From Zygnema cylindricum (lineage: Eukaryota; Streptophyta; Zygnematophyceae; Zygnematales; Zygnemataceae), in assembly GCA_037447655.1 (NCBI GenBank), contig JBBHKE010000798.1:61664-102338 (forward strand): a DNA stretch of 40,675 bases, in the 5' to 3' direction. Both the position numbers and the translations under genes were made by a program. The notes under the pieces are model-generated. The model searched no databases. It saw nothing but the letters and a program-made list of their open reading frames with translations, and was not told the DNA's origin. How positions within the stretch are numbered: the stretch's first letter is position 1; every line of letters begins with the position of its first letter. Below are positions 1 through 9,169 of the stretch, in pieces.

Positions 1-698
1 CGATTTGGGATTTTCAAACTTTTCCACGTCCAAACAAACGAAAAGTCATCGGAAAACGGGTCTTGTTCACACCAAAATTTTGGGACGTAACTCCGATTGA
101 AGGTGTCACGTGACACGTCACACGCTTCGACGTCATAAAACATAGGCGCGAAAACAAACCTGCACCTTTTCAAACTTTTAGGGTTTAGCTTGGACTATAT
201 TTTCGCGCGGGAACAACGAAATAGCCGTTTGAATGCTCTGTTTGCTTAGTCAACTTTTCGGGTTACCGTTGGTCTGATTCACAAAAATACGATACTTTTA
301 CCCTACTTCTACATCGCGCAATATTTTGAGCAAGGTCATTTGTACGGCTTTCCGAGAACTTCCGAAATCTACAAAGTCGGTGCTCGCAAAGCCGTACATT
401 ATTCGAACGTCCGTCTGTTGCGGAAGTGTTTTTTTTTCCGGTGGGAATAGGCTATGAGACGATGTTCCATCTCGTAGAATCTGTAAACCACGTGTTCTAA
501 ATTTTGTGGCACCACTTAAACTACGATCCGATATTGAATATCCTTAACATTTTTAACACCGACACATTTAACTTCAAAATCTTCACTTGCTTACCATGTA
601 CTAACGTATGAAATCAACATACGACAAAAAAATTGTACTTTTTGCAAACGCCAGTCTTTTATGCCATCTCGTTTTTTAGGGTTCTTGTTTTCGAACAC
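1..698. other. AT-rich intergenic DNA, no gene seen
   Basis: No coding region, RNA gene or clear repeat boundary was found. Both strands are broken by frequent stops. Two TTAGGGTT-type strings occur (near 177 and 677), and there is a short palindromic patch around 106-124 (GTGACACGTCAC-like). It is probably decayed transposon or intergenic sequence. Confidence 0.5.
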
Positions 699-700
699 TA

Positions 701-1308
701 CACCGCAAATCGTAATTAGAGTAGATCACTCTAATTTGGTCGCTCAAAATTTTGACTCTATGACATCAAATAGAGTAAACGATTATAATTTTTTCATTAT
801 TCTAATTTAGGTAAGTTTAATTATCGTAAAAAATTGTAATATAGGTTCGTTTAAAATAGTGTGGAGTACGGACGACGTTCGACCGTGCAAATTGTATTTT
901 TTTAAGTAAAAAGGTACAAATAATGATTTAATTGAATCGCGCTCGCACGTGAAATCGCACTAAACGAAAAATCAATCACATCGAAAAAAAAGTCGTTCGC
1001 ATAACTCTCGTCCGTCGACAGCATCGTCGTCAGTGTGAACATTAACTGACATTCAACGCGACAAATAATACTAACGTCATAATGACGTAAAAACTATACG
1101 GACTGACAGATTCTCTACGACTACGTAATTTAGTGTTCATAATTTCAGCGCTGATAATTATTGCCGACATAACCCAATATAGAGTACTTAAATAAATTAG
1201 AGTAAACTTCCTCTGCATAAAAGTTATATCACATAAATTAGAGTTCATTACTCTAAGTTTTTTTTTTTTACTCTAATTTTTTCATTACTCTAATTACAAT
1301 TCGCGGTG
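701..1308. mobile_element. Tc1/mariner-type MITE (608 bp)
   Basis: The ends are inverted repeats: the left end reads CACCGCAAATCGTAATTAGA, and the right end is its reverse complement with about two mismatches over 23 bases. Each end is flanked by TA (699-700 and 1309-1310), the target duplication expected of Tc1/mariner transposition. There is no transposase inside, so it is a non-autonomous derivative. The interior is AT-rich with scattered ACTCTAATT strings. The TIR resembles those of the elements at 1311, 2487, 16016, 17300 and 21289. Confidence 0.75.
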
Positions 1309-1310
1309 TA

Positions 1311-1498
1311 CACCTTGAATCGTTGTTAGAGTATAGAAATTATTAGTGTTAGCGTCATTCATTATAATTTAGTGCCAAGAGACGTGGCATATTATGGTCC
1401 ACGTCCTTAAATATTGTAATTTATGATATTTAAGGTATCAATGTCAAAATTTTGGGGTGCCGATATAGCGTACATAAGGCTAATAATGATTCACGGTG
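1311..1498. mobile_element. Tc1/mariner-type MITE (188 bp), abutting the previous one
   Basis: The left end CACCTTGAATCGTTGTTAGA and right end CTAATAATGATTCACGGTG form imperfect inverted repeats. The flanks are TA at 1309-1310 and 1499-1500. The left TA is shared with the 701-1308 element, so the two insertions lie end to end. No coding capacity is seen. Confidence 0.65.
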
Positions 1499-1550
1499 TA
1501 GTAAATCAACGCCCGTTACACAGGCATGGACCGTGTCCTGTTTATCAAAA
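1499..1550 (-). repeat. Possible Helitron 3' terminus, copy 1
   Basis: On the minus strand a hairpin at 1525-1511 (one mismatch in a 5-bp stem) is followed by GTTGATTTACTA and then by the 188-bp MITE. If both adjacent MITEs are removed and one TA is kept, the end reads CTAG followed by T. That is the CTRR-plus-T pattern of Helitron 3' ends. About 50 bp match the copy at 2207-2260. The assignment rests only on terminal structure; no Rep/helicase gene is visible. Confidence 0.4.
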
Positions 1551-2019
1551 CGTCTTAGTACTATTGTACTATTCAAGTCTTCCGTACGGATTTTTGTAGA
1601 CGCGACCCAAATCAGCACAATGATTAACAAAAACATAGCAATTATTTACAACATGAAATCGTACTTGTTGAAAAAGACGGCTAACTTATGATTTGCTAGC
1701 ATCCTATAATCGGACGCTCACGAACAAATGATTGACTGTTGAAGACTCTTTATTGCACGTGGCGGCTTTCATCCTTATTCATTGACGGGATCGAGCAGCC
1801 AAGATAAGACGGTCAATAACGATTGTCGAGGGAGTACTTTTGAGAGTTACCCGTTTGCTGACGCTAGCATAGAGACAAAGCTAACCGTTTGCCGACGTAG
1901 GCCGAGGGCCAACGTTACCCGTTTGTTGACGTCAGCCGGAGCCGTTCACGGGTGCAGGCGGACGAAAAGTGGGCCGATTTAAAGGTTTTCAAACGGGCGA
2001 CCAAAGGTCTATAATTTGG
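1551..2019. other. Gene-free interval with a short direct repeat
   Basis: No convincing gene was found. At about 1845-1935 the string ACCCGTTTGCTGACG recurs three times with small changes, at a spacing of roughly 33-36 bp. The short open frames here have no recognisable motif. Confidence 0.4.
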
Positions 2020-2160
2020 AGTGTTGTGTATCGGTAAAAAACTTATCGCGATAACACCGATAGCGATAGTTATCGGTTATCGAATGGTCAAAGGCCCCAA
2101 TATATCTGTCCGAGACCAACAAATTCCATATCGGCGATAACTTAAAATATATATAACGCA
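2020..2160. repeat. Relic of the GATATATCG-rich MITE family
   Basis: This AT-rich stretch of short palindromes (TATCGCGATAACACCGATA and similar) begins near GTGTTGTGTATCGG. That resembles the terminus TAATGTTGGGTATCG of the complete copy at 16725-17127. No matching right end or target duplication was found, so it is a decayed or truncated copy. Confidence 0.45.
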
Positions 2161-2206
2161 TACTATAGTACTTTATAATATAGTATATTACATTATTTAC
2201 ATTATA

Positions 2207-2262
2207 TTAGTAAATCAACGCCCGTTACACGGGCATGTACCTTGTCCAGTTTATCATGCCCG
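2207..2262 (-). repeat. Possible Helitron 3' terminus, copy 2
   Basis: On the minus strand a perfect hairpin GCCCG-TGTAA-CGGGC (2234-2220) is followed by GTTGATTTA, then CTAA, then T outside the element. A hairpin just before CTRR|T is the Helitron 3' signature. The minisatellite at 2270-3430 would lie inside the element, a common position for tandem repeats in Helitrons. No 5' TC end and no Rep/helicase gene were identified. Confidence 0.4.
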
Positions 2263-2269
2263 TACTGCG

Positions 2270-2486
2270 GACGCACGACAACGTCACGTTGTGCTAGCGG
2301 TACAACGGTCTGTACCGCTGACGCACGGCAACGTCACGTTGTGCTAGCGGTACGGCGATCTGTACAGCTGACGCACGACAACGTCACGTTGTGCCAGCGG
2401 TACGGCAATCTGCACCTTTGACGCACGGCAACGTCACATTGTGTCAGCGGTACGGCGGTTTGTACCGCTGACGCACAGCAACGTTA
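2270..2486. repeat. 50-bp minisatellite, left part
   Basis: Units start with GACGCACGRCAACGTCACGT at 2270, 2320, 2370, 2420 and 2470, an exact 50-bp period. Each unit holds two inverted repeats: ACAACGT/ACGTTGT, and AGCGGTAC paired with GTACCGCT of the unit end. The fifth unit is interrupted at its TA by the MITE at 2487-3020 and continues at 3021. Confidence 0.85.
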
Positions 2487-3020
2487 CACCGCTAATCGCT
2501 ATTAGTGTCAAAGTTTAAATAGTGTTGAAGGAAATTTACCGTAATAAATGCTAATTAAGAATTTGTTTTTTTTTTTTAAATGTGTATTGTAATTTCGGCT
2601 TAATGCTAATTTGGGAAAGCAAAAATGAAATATTTTACGTACGATTCTATACATTAATAGATGTATTCGTACAAAATAGTAGAAATCGTACGCCGTCATG
2701 AAATTTAGATACCCGTACTTGTCAGACTAATTTACGTGTCATAATAATCCAATTTTTTTAGCGCACGTTCCTACGCGTGCCATCTGATTTAATTAATTTT
2801 TAGTAAAATTTTCAGTTGAAAAGGTACATTCATGTACGGTCTGACATCGACCGTACACCACACTATTTAGATCTTATTGTACTTTCGTTATTTACGCTAT
2901 TTTGTACGGTACCATAATTAAAGTAAAGGAAAAATTAAAATCATATATCATATTTAAGAAAAAAAAAAAAAATTCAGGAACCCAAATTAGAGTTATATAC
3001 TCTAATAACGATTCGCGGTG
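2487..3020. mobile_element. Tc1/mariner-type MITE (534 bp) inserted in the minisatellite
   Basis: The left end CACCGCTAATCGCTATTAG and right end CTAATAACGATTCGCGGTG are inverted repeats. Each side is flanked by TA (2485-2486, 3021-3022). Joining the flanks at a single TA restores a minisatellite unit (GCAACGTTACAGTGTGCTAG), which shows precise insertion. Short frames inside carry no transposase motif. Confidence 0.8.
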
Positions 3021-3430
3021 TACAGTGTGCTAGCGGTACGGCGGTCTGCGACGGTTGGCAACGTTGCATTGTGCCAACCATACGCGGACGGTTGGAAATG
3101 ATACATTACGCCATCCGTACGACGGCTTGCACAACGACGCACGACAATGTTACATTACGCCATCCGTACGGCGGTTTGCACAGCGACGCACTGCAACGTT
3201 AAATTACGCCATCCGTATGGCGGTCTGCACATCGACGCACGACAATGTTACATTACACTGCACAACGACGCACGACAACATTAAATTACGCCATCCATAC
3301 GGCGGTCTGCACAGCGACGCACGACAACGTTAAAATACGCCATCCGTACGACGGTCTGCACAGCGACGCATGACATCGTTAAATTACGCTAGCGGTACAG
3401 CGGTGTATACTGCGGGCGGTCGCACGACAA
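3021..3430. repeat. 50-bp minisatellite, right part (divergent units)
   Basis: This continues the array broken by the MITE. Roughly eight units of about 50 bp have the consensus GACGCACGACAACGTTAAAT followed by TACGCCATCCGTACGGCGGT and CTGCACA. One unit near 3250-3270 is shortened. Units on this side are more diverged from the left part than from each other. Open frames across it only reflect the repeat. Confidence 0.8.
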
Positions 3431-3844
3431 CAACCGTACCGCGCGTGACAGAAATAAAATCGAGACAGACATAACGCCTTTATAAGGGTTTACTCGAAGG
3501 CGAACAACGTTATTTTAATTATACAGTGATAGCGTGGCATGCCACGTATAACAATCTGTTCCGTTTCTATTTAATTGGAAATGACTACGGACAGTGCATC
3601 ACGTAAACGTAGACATATTTAAAATAATACTTTATAGTTATAAAAATATACTACCGAAGCGAAAATTTATAATATATTGTAAAATTTGAGAATGAATCTT
3701 TTTCGAAAAAAAACGCATTGACCAATAGAGTATGCGGCCATTTACAGCCACCATGTTTTTAAAATTATGCAACACTTATTTGAGGAAATACTAGTCGTTT
3801 ATAAAATAGTAGAAAACTAAAATTATATATTTATTCATTTTTAG
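3431..3844. other. Gene-free interval
   Basis: AT-rich sequence after the minisatellite with no supported gene or repeat boundary. It may contain the missing 5' part of the putative Helitron, but no diagnostic TC end was recognised. Confidence 0.35.
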
Positions 3845-3994
3845 GAAACTGTAGGAGAAGAGGAGGATGGGACACATATTTTTGATGAGGAGGTAGAAAA
3901 GATTGAAAATGTCAAAGAATTAGAGAACTTACAAAAAAATAAGAAGGAATGCAAACATGCTAAAAAATCCACCCCGAAAGGAGCAGTATCAAAA
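3845..3994 (+). CDS. Orphan exon-like segment, unknown protein
   Basis: A TTTTTTAG acceptor precedes 50 open codons, which are followed by a GTATGG donor-like site. The frame encodes a very acidic then basic peptide beginning ETVGEEEDGTHIFDEEVEK and ending in a Lys-rich stretch (KKSTPKGAVSK). No neighbouring exons, start codon or homologous family were recognised. It could be a real internal exon of an unidentified gene, a captured gene fragment, or chance in AT-rich DNA. Confidence 0.25.
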
Positions 3995-4019
3995 GTATGG
4001 AATCATTTTTAGGTAGATT

Positions 4020-4480
4020 AAGTCTGATTTTGAATATGGTGGTTTGGAAATTGAAAACATTGATAATTTAAAAATTGAATTTTGAGAATTTTGACATTGC
4101 AGATTTTTAGAGATTGAGATTTTAAAAGATGGGAATTGCAAAATTTTCAGATTTTGAATATGGTGGTTTGGAAATCTAAAACATTAATAATTCAAAAATT
4201 GAATTTGGAGAATTTATACATTGCAAATTTTTAGAGATTGAGTATTGGTTAGTTAAGAATCTTATAATTTTCAAAATGTGAAATTGGTGATTTGGCAAGA
4301 TACAAATCATTGAGAATTTGAGAATTGAATCTTGAAGGTTTTTACTTTTGACATTGAACATTTTGGAGATAAATAATTGGTAAGCTAGGAATTTTACAAT
4401 TTTTAGAATGTGAAATTAGTGATTTGGCAAGATGTGGAAAATTAAGGATTTGGGAATTCAATTTTTAGCATTATGACATT
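4020..4480. repeat. Degenerate AT-rich tandem repeat, about 123-bp period
   Basis: Blocks starting GATTTTGAATATGGTGGTTT occur near 4025 and 4149. More diverged blocks (TGTGAAATTGGTGATTTGGC) occur near 4270 and 4396. Each contains GAATTTTGACATTGCA-like and TTTTTAGAGATTGAG strings. This gives about 3.5 copies, and no function is evident. Confidence 0.6.
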
Positions 4481-5508
4481 TAATTGATTATGTATGTTGG
4501 TGAATTGAGGCATTAAAGACTTGTATGTTAATGCCTCTGAGCTGGACTAGAAATAGGATTAAGAAATATCAAATATGTTATAAATAACGCCAAATACCGC
4601 CATGTAATGCATACGGAATCTGCGACAATATCTCATAATCGTCCAAAATTCAACTTATGCATTTTTTTTCCCGACCTTATTTCAGATTGTTTGTAATATG
4701 GACTGAAAAGGCATTAAAGTAAAAAGGTACAGTCAAAAGAACATTCGGGAAGGGTATGGGAGCGTGGAACCCAAGTAAAACCCCCTTAACTAAGAAATAA
4801 TCAAGGAAAAATCGTGATTTTCTACCGAAATCGGGGGAAAGGGGGTCCGCTGCACGTCCGAGGAATAACATGTACAGTTGAGTGTACATGTCGTTCATTT
4901 TCCTGTACGGTCCGTACAGTTATCGCCTATAGTTATAGATATCGGCGATAACACCGATAACGATATATTGTACCAATATATCAATTATCGGGTACCCAAA
5001 ATATCGAACTAAAAAATATATTATTACGTTATGTCGCTGTTATTCAAACCGTGCGATTTTTTTCTTTTTTTCCGATTGCTACATGTTATTCGTGACTGTT
5101 GAAAAAATCGCAAAAAATCGCAATGTACTTTCAATCAGGTAAATTGAACGGACATTTTACGTAAACTGTACGGTTTTTATGGTAAATGTAGGGACTTTGA
5201 CGAAAAGATAAGTTGCATTTTGTACTACTTTTTGTCCGTAAATTGTACAATTTTTTTATAGAAAATGTACGGAATTGTACTGAAAATGTACGTATTATAA
5301 CAAAAAGAGATGTAATTTGTACGGAAAACTTACAAACTGTGGCATATGTAAAATTAATTCTTGTTTGCAATGCACGGAATTGTACGGACGAAAATTCATT
5401 AACGATTTTTTTTTTTTTTTTAACAAAACGTTCAATGTGTTCGTTGCGTATAATTCGTCGCGATTGAATCGTTCGCAGTAAGCGGTGTGAACAACTATGC
5501 GTTATGCC
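4481..5508. other. Gene-free interval with GATATATCG relic and GTACGG-rich DNA
   Basis: No gene was identified. Around 4905-5010 (ATCGGCGATAACACCGATAA and neighbours) is a relic of the palindromic MITE family seen at 16725 and 40126. From 5140 to 5400 short TGTACGG and GTAAATTGTAC strings recur on both strands. The longest frames here (84-126 codons) are low-complexity products with no family motif. Confidence 0.4.
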
Positions 5509-6081
5509 CATAGTTCAAAAGTAGGAGAAAGTAGGCCCATACAATATGCCTATTGTACGCAAAATATACTATATGGCCTTAAGACCCATGTTGTATTGGT
5601 CGCAAATGAAAAATAATAGTAACAGTGTTGAGTTGCACATCGATCGTTAGAGAATTAAACGTCATGTCTAAATTTTGAAAAACTTTCGTACAAAATTTTT
5701 ATTTTTTCGTGGGTTTTGAGGTATTTTCCATTTAAACCGTCAAATTTTGGACGATCGGACGGTCGCTGATCAAAGTAGTGATCTATGAAGATCACATGAA
5801 AAGCCCATAACACAACTTACGATAGGACTTACGTCCGCGTTTTTTTTTTCCCGGTTTTTTTTCCCGCGGAATGTCATCCTACGCCGTGTCACTTCGCTAA
5901 AAATTTCGTCCGGCGGCGTGCGCTGTACTATGATGATACGTCAGATTCGTACGTTCGTACAAGAGTGTGCACAACGCACACACATACAGTATGTCTACTC
6001 TGCGCGAGTTTTGTGCCAAGTTTTATGCGCCTACCAAAGGCCTACCATAAAAACGCCTACTTTTGAAACTATGGTTATGCC
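5501..6081. mobile_element. hAT-type MITE, copy 1, with 8-bp target duplication
   Basis: The 565-bp element (5509-6073) begins CATAGTTCAAAAGTAGG and ends with the inverse CCTACTTTTGAAACTATG (one extra base). It is flanked by perfect 8-bp direct repeats GTTATGCC at 5501-5508 and 6074-6081. Inverted ends with an 8-bp duplication point to the hAT superfamily. A close full-length relative lies at 13435-14001. There is no transposase inside. Confidence 0.88.
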
Positions 6082-6339
6082 TTTATTTCCGCACTTTACA
6101 ACAACCGTACCGTATACTGTACCGAAGTGCAAGTGTGCAAGTGCAACCATAGAGGTACCAAGCGTTTTAAACGCACGCATGAAACGTCGAAAAAAAATAA
6201 TGATCAATGCGCACGGAACAAATGCAAAAAAAAATAAAATGCGTTGACCAACTTTGACTTCATTATAAAGTACAAATACAAAAAAATCAAAGACATTTAA
6301 TGCAAAATGAATATAATACGACAACAGACAATCGAAACG

Positions 6340-6515
6340 AAACTACATTAGCGACGATCTTGCCTCGTTGCTACTAAAGTGAACCAGCAACCAGCGACCA
6401 GCTTGTCTCGTCGCTGGTTCACTACAGTACTGTAGCCAGCGTTGATGTAGGGCCAACACCCTCTCCGAGCTGCGCCAGCGCTAAATCAGCGCCGTTGCCG
6501 GCGCTTGGCCCTATA
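6340..6515. repeat. Inverted-repeat cluster beside the hAT relic
   Basis: There are three foldbacks: GTGAACCAGC with GCTGGTTCAC (about 6380-6422), the palindrome CTACAGTACTGTAG (6422-6435), and TAGGGCCAA (6448) with TTGGCCCTA (ending 6513), which enclose a GC-rich GCGCCAGCGC/GCCGGCGC core. The TAGGGCCAA type of end is common among hAT elements. This may therefore be the terminal region of the decayed hAT element that follows, but the matching far end was not found. Confidence 0.5.
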
Positions 6516-6722
6516 ACAATTGGTTAACACTAAATGATGACAAATTCACAATTGAAGCAAATAATGGCCATATCACAACATTTAAACATTAAATAATGAA
6601 AATGCATAATTGAATCAAAAGCAAGCCAATTTTAAAATCAGGTGAGAGAAATGGTTCATTTTACACATAAAAATAGGCTAAACTCATTAACGGCCGTGAA
6701 TACAACTATCTACTCGATCTCT

Positions 6723-8686
6723 CTATTCCAAAATTTGGTCATCCATATCTTCATCAAAATCCTCTTCCACAACCTCCACTACCTCCCCTTCCTCTTCTTT
6801 ACATGATACCATAGCCTCCTCGTACGTGAGATCTCTAGTCTTGTGTGCTAATCTGAGATTGCTAAAGACCCACACCAAGTCATTGGCCCTCTTAGCTGTC
6901 AACCTATTCTGTTTTTTAGAGTGAATATGGTCATAGGTTGACCAATTCCTCTCACATGAGCTGGCAACTTAGCATTGGGAAAGGACCATAATTGTTACTT
7001 TCTGAAAGATAGGGGTGATGGCCCCAAATTGATGCCACCACTTCCACCCTGGCATCTTCTTAGCACAAGCTTTTGTGACGTCCCTCTCAAAAACACCCTA
7101 AAAACCCCTATACTTAGTCATCTCATTGTAGGCTCCGGCTTGTTCATCCACATTCGGTACCAATCTATCAAAAATAGTCTGGAAGCCTTCCATGAATTTC
7201 GCGTTTCAATGTTGTCCGTAATCAACACTCTGGTATTCAGGATCGAGCACATAGCCGACTGCATACATGGGGCTATGTGCCGTCCCCCATCTCGCCAACC
7301 AGAATGTCTTTAGCTCCTCTAAAATGTGCACTCCTTCATGATTTCTCACTCCTCTATTGCTACAAATATTATATTAATATTGGCCAATCATGTAAAAATC
7401 ATAATATATTTTCCCCACATTTGGGGCCTCTTTGTCACAATCCCTCATTAGACGCACTACTGGCTTTGAAACTGCCACAGCCTCCTTCACTCTTATCCAA
7501 AACTCCGAGCTTACAATGTGCCCCTTAATTTTGGACCCTTCGGACTCGTAAGAAGCTTTGCCCACCCACTGTTTGTAGTCATCATCAAACATTAAGGCCT
7601 CCAGGCTGTCTTTCACCTCTAAAAACCTCTGGAGCATGATATAATTATTCGCAAACCTGGTCTCTAAAGGTTTCAAAAACTTGAGTGTAGAGAGCTTGTT
7701 GAATATGGAAGCACTCATACTATGGTTTGTGATGAATTTTAAAATCTCCTTGGCCTCTCGAACAGGTGTTGAGATAAAAGCCAACTTGCCCCAATCCTCC
7801 AACATGAGGTCCAAAACGTGGGCTGAGCATAGAGTCCACGTGATGGAGGGGTACTTATTCATGAGCAACAAGGCTGCTGCCTTGTTTACGGGGGGGGGGG
7901 GGCAAAATTAGTCACAACCTGCACCACATGCTCCACACCTATTGCAAGAACTCCCTTCTCCAACACCTTAAAAACATATTCGTCATCCTTATACTCCCCA
8001 CTAGTGTCAACCGCCGTGAGAAACATGTCACCCTTAGGGGTGACAGCCGAAGAGGCTTTTGATCTATGGCTGTCCAACCATCGGATGTGATGGAGGCACC
8101 TGTGACTTTTATCATCTCCATGTAGCTCTCCAAATCCTTATTCACCGCCGCCTTAGACTCGGATAGGAGACAAGTTCTCATGTCCTTGCGAGACGGTAGT
8201 TTTTAAGACTCTCCAATCTCTTAAGTCTGCTTCACTGCTGCCTTGAAGTAGGGATCATTAAGTAAACTGAATGGGAAGCCATTTGCATAGAATGAATTTG
8301 CCCATGCGACATCTACCTCCTTCTGATTATGGCGATTGAAAGCATTATTAATTTTCATCTGCACTCCTTGTACCTTATTGCTTTGGATAGACCCAATACT
8401 TCTAATGAGTTCATCTAAAACGGATAGGGTACGCTTTTGAGAGCCATGAGAAGCTTTGTCTGTTTCCACTTCACTAAACTGTTTCTTCACCTCTTCCGGA
8501 CATAAATTGCAAGGCCTAATACCTCCATGCCTCACATTTCCAATAAGGTGGTTTCTAATTCTATCGCCAGTGCATTGTATTTGTATTCAAAGTTACAATA
8601 AACACAAATGCACAGTTTATTGTCCCCAAGTAGCCCACCCTTTGGGGCCTTCACATGCTCCCACCTGGTCCTCGAGGCCTAGGCAT
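6723..8686 (-). pseudogene. Decayed hAT-superfamily transposase
   Basis: A BED-type zinc finger relic (CVYCNFEY, then RIRNHLIGN and GGIRPCNLCPEEVKKQ) lies at 8640-8480. It is followed by a DUF659-like part (SFYANGFPFSLLNDPYFK, then ITSDGWTAI and VFKVLEKG), then LDLMLEDWGKLAFI near 7790. The hAT C-terminal dimerisation block (CERNWSTYDHIHSKKQNR) lies near 6960-6900, and an acidic tail ends at the stop at 6723. The frame is broken several times: stops near 8220, a shift near 8045, a run of 13 G at 7890-7902, and stops between 7373 and 6970. It is a dead copy. Confidence 0.88.
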
Positions 8687-8689
8687 GGT

Positions 8690-9169
8690 TGCAGGTGGCG
8701 AGGTTCGTGAAGATGTTTGTGGAGGCTTTAATGGGGGCTTCAATGGTGGGATTCAATGGCAGCTTCTTTTTAATGAAGAAACCTCCAAATCTGGTTCAAA
8801 TTTCGCTCGCGAAAATGAAATGATTTTCGCGCGCGTCTCTTTTGTGGAAATTCCGTACATTTCTGTACATTAAATCCGTACATCAAAGCTACGAATTTTA
8901 CGAAATTTTCAAAAACTGAAAAAATAACGCATTTTCGTAAAAAATTGAAAATCCGTACGTTTGGTACCTCTATGTGTGCAACCGACGAGCCATAATTGCA
9001 AACGCGTCCCTGCATCAACGTTGCCGACTTTAGGGTTCTGCACAGTTTAGAGTTCTGCTTTGTCTCGCGAAGCTTTCTGTCGCCTTGTGTGTGCTCAACT
9101 GAAGCCGTACTGCTCTCCTCCTCTCCCTGCCCCTCTCTCCTTCTACCTCGCCTCGTCCTTCTTGTCGCG
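8690..9169 (+). promoter_or_regulatory. eIF3k upstream region with telo-box-like motif
   Basis: This interval lies between the hAT relic and the eIF3k start. TTAGGGTTCT at 9030-9039 resembles the telo-box of plant translation-gene promoters. It is followed by a pyrimidine-rich leader (9112-9160, CTCCTCCTCTCCCTGCCCCT and onward) just before the ATG. Upstream, 8840-8960 is rich in CGTACAT strings. No TATA box was assigned. Confidence 0.4.

Noticed and set aside
3055-3333. 92-codon frame in the minisatellite as a histidine/threonine-rich protein
   Set aside because: It only translates the 50-bp repeat and has no conserved flanks.
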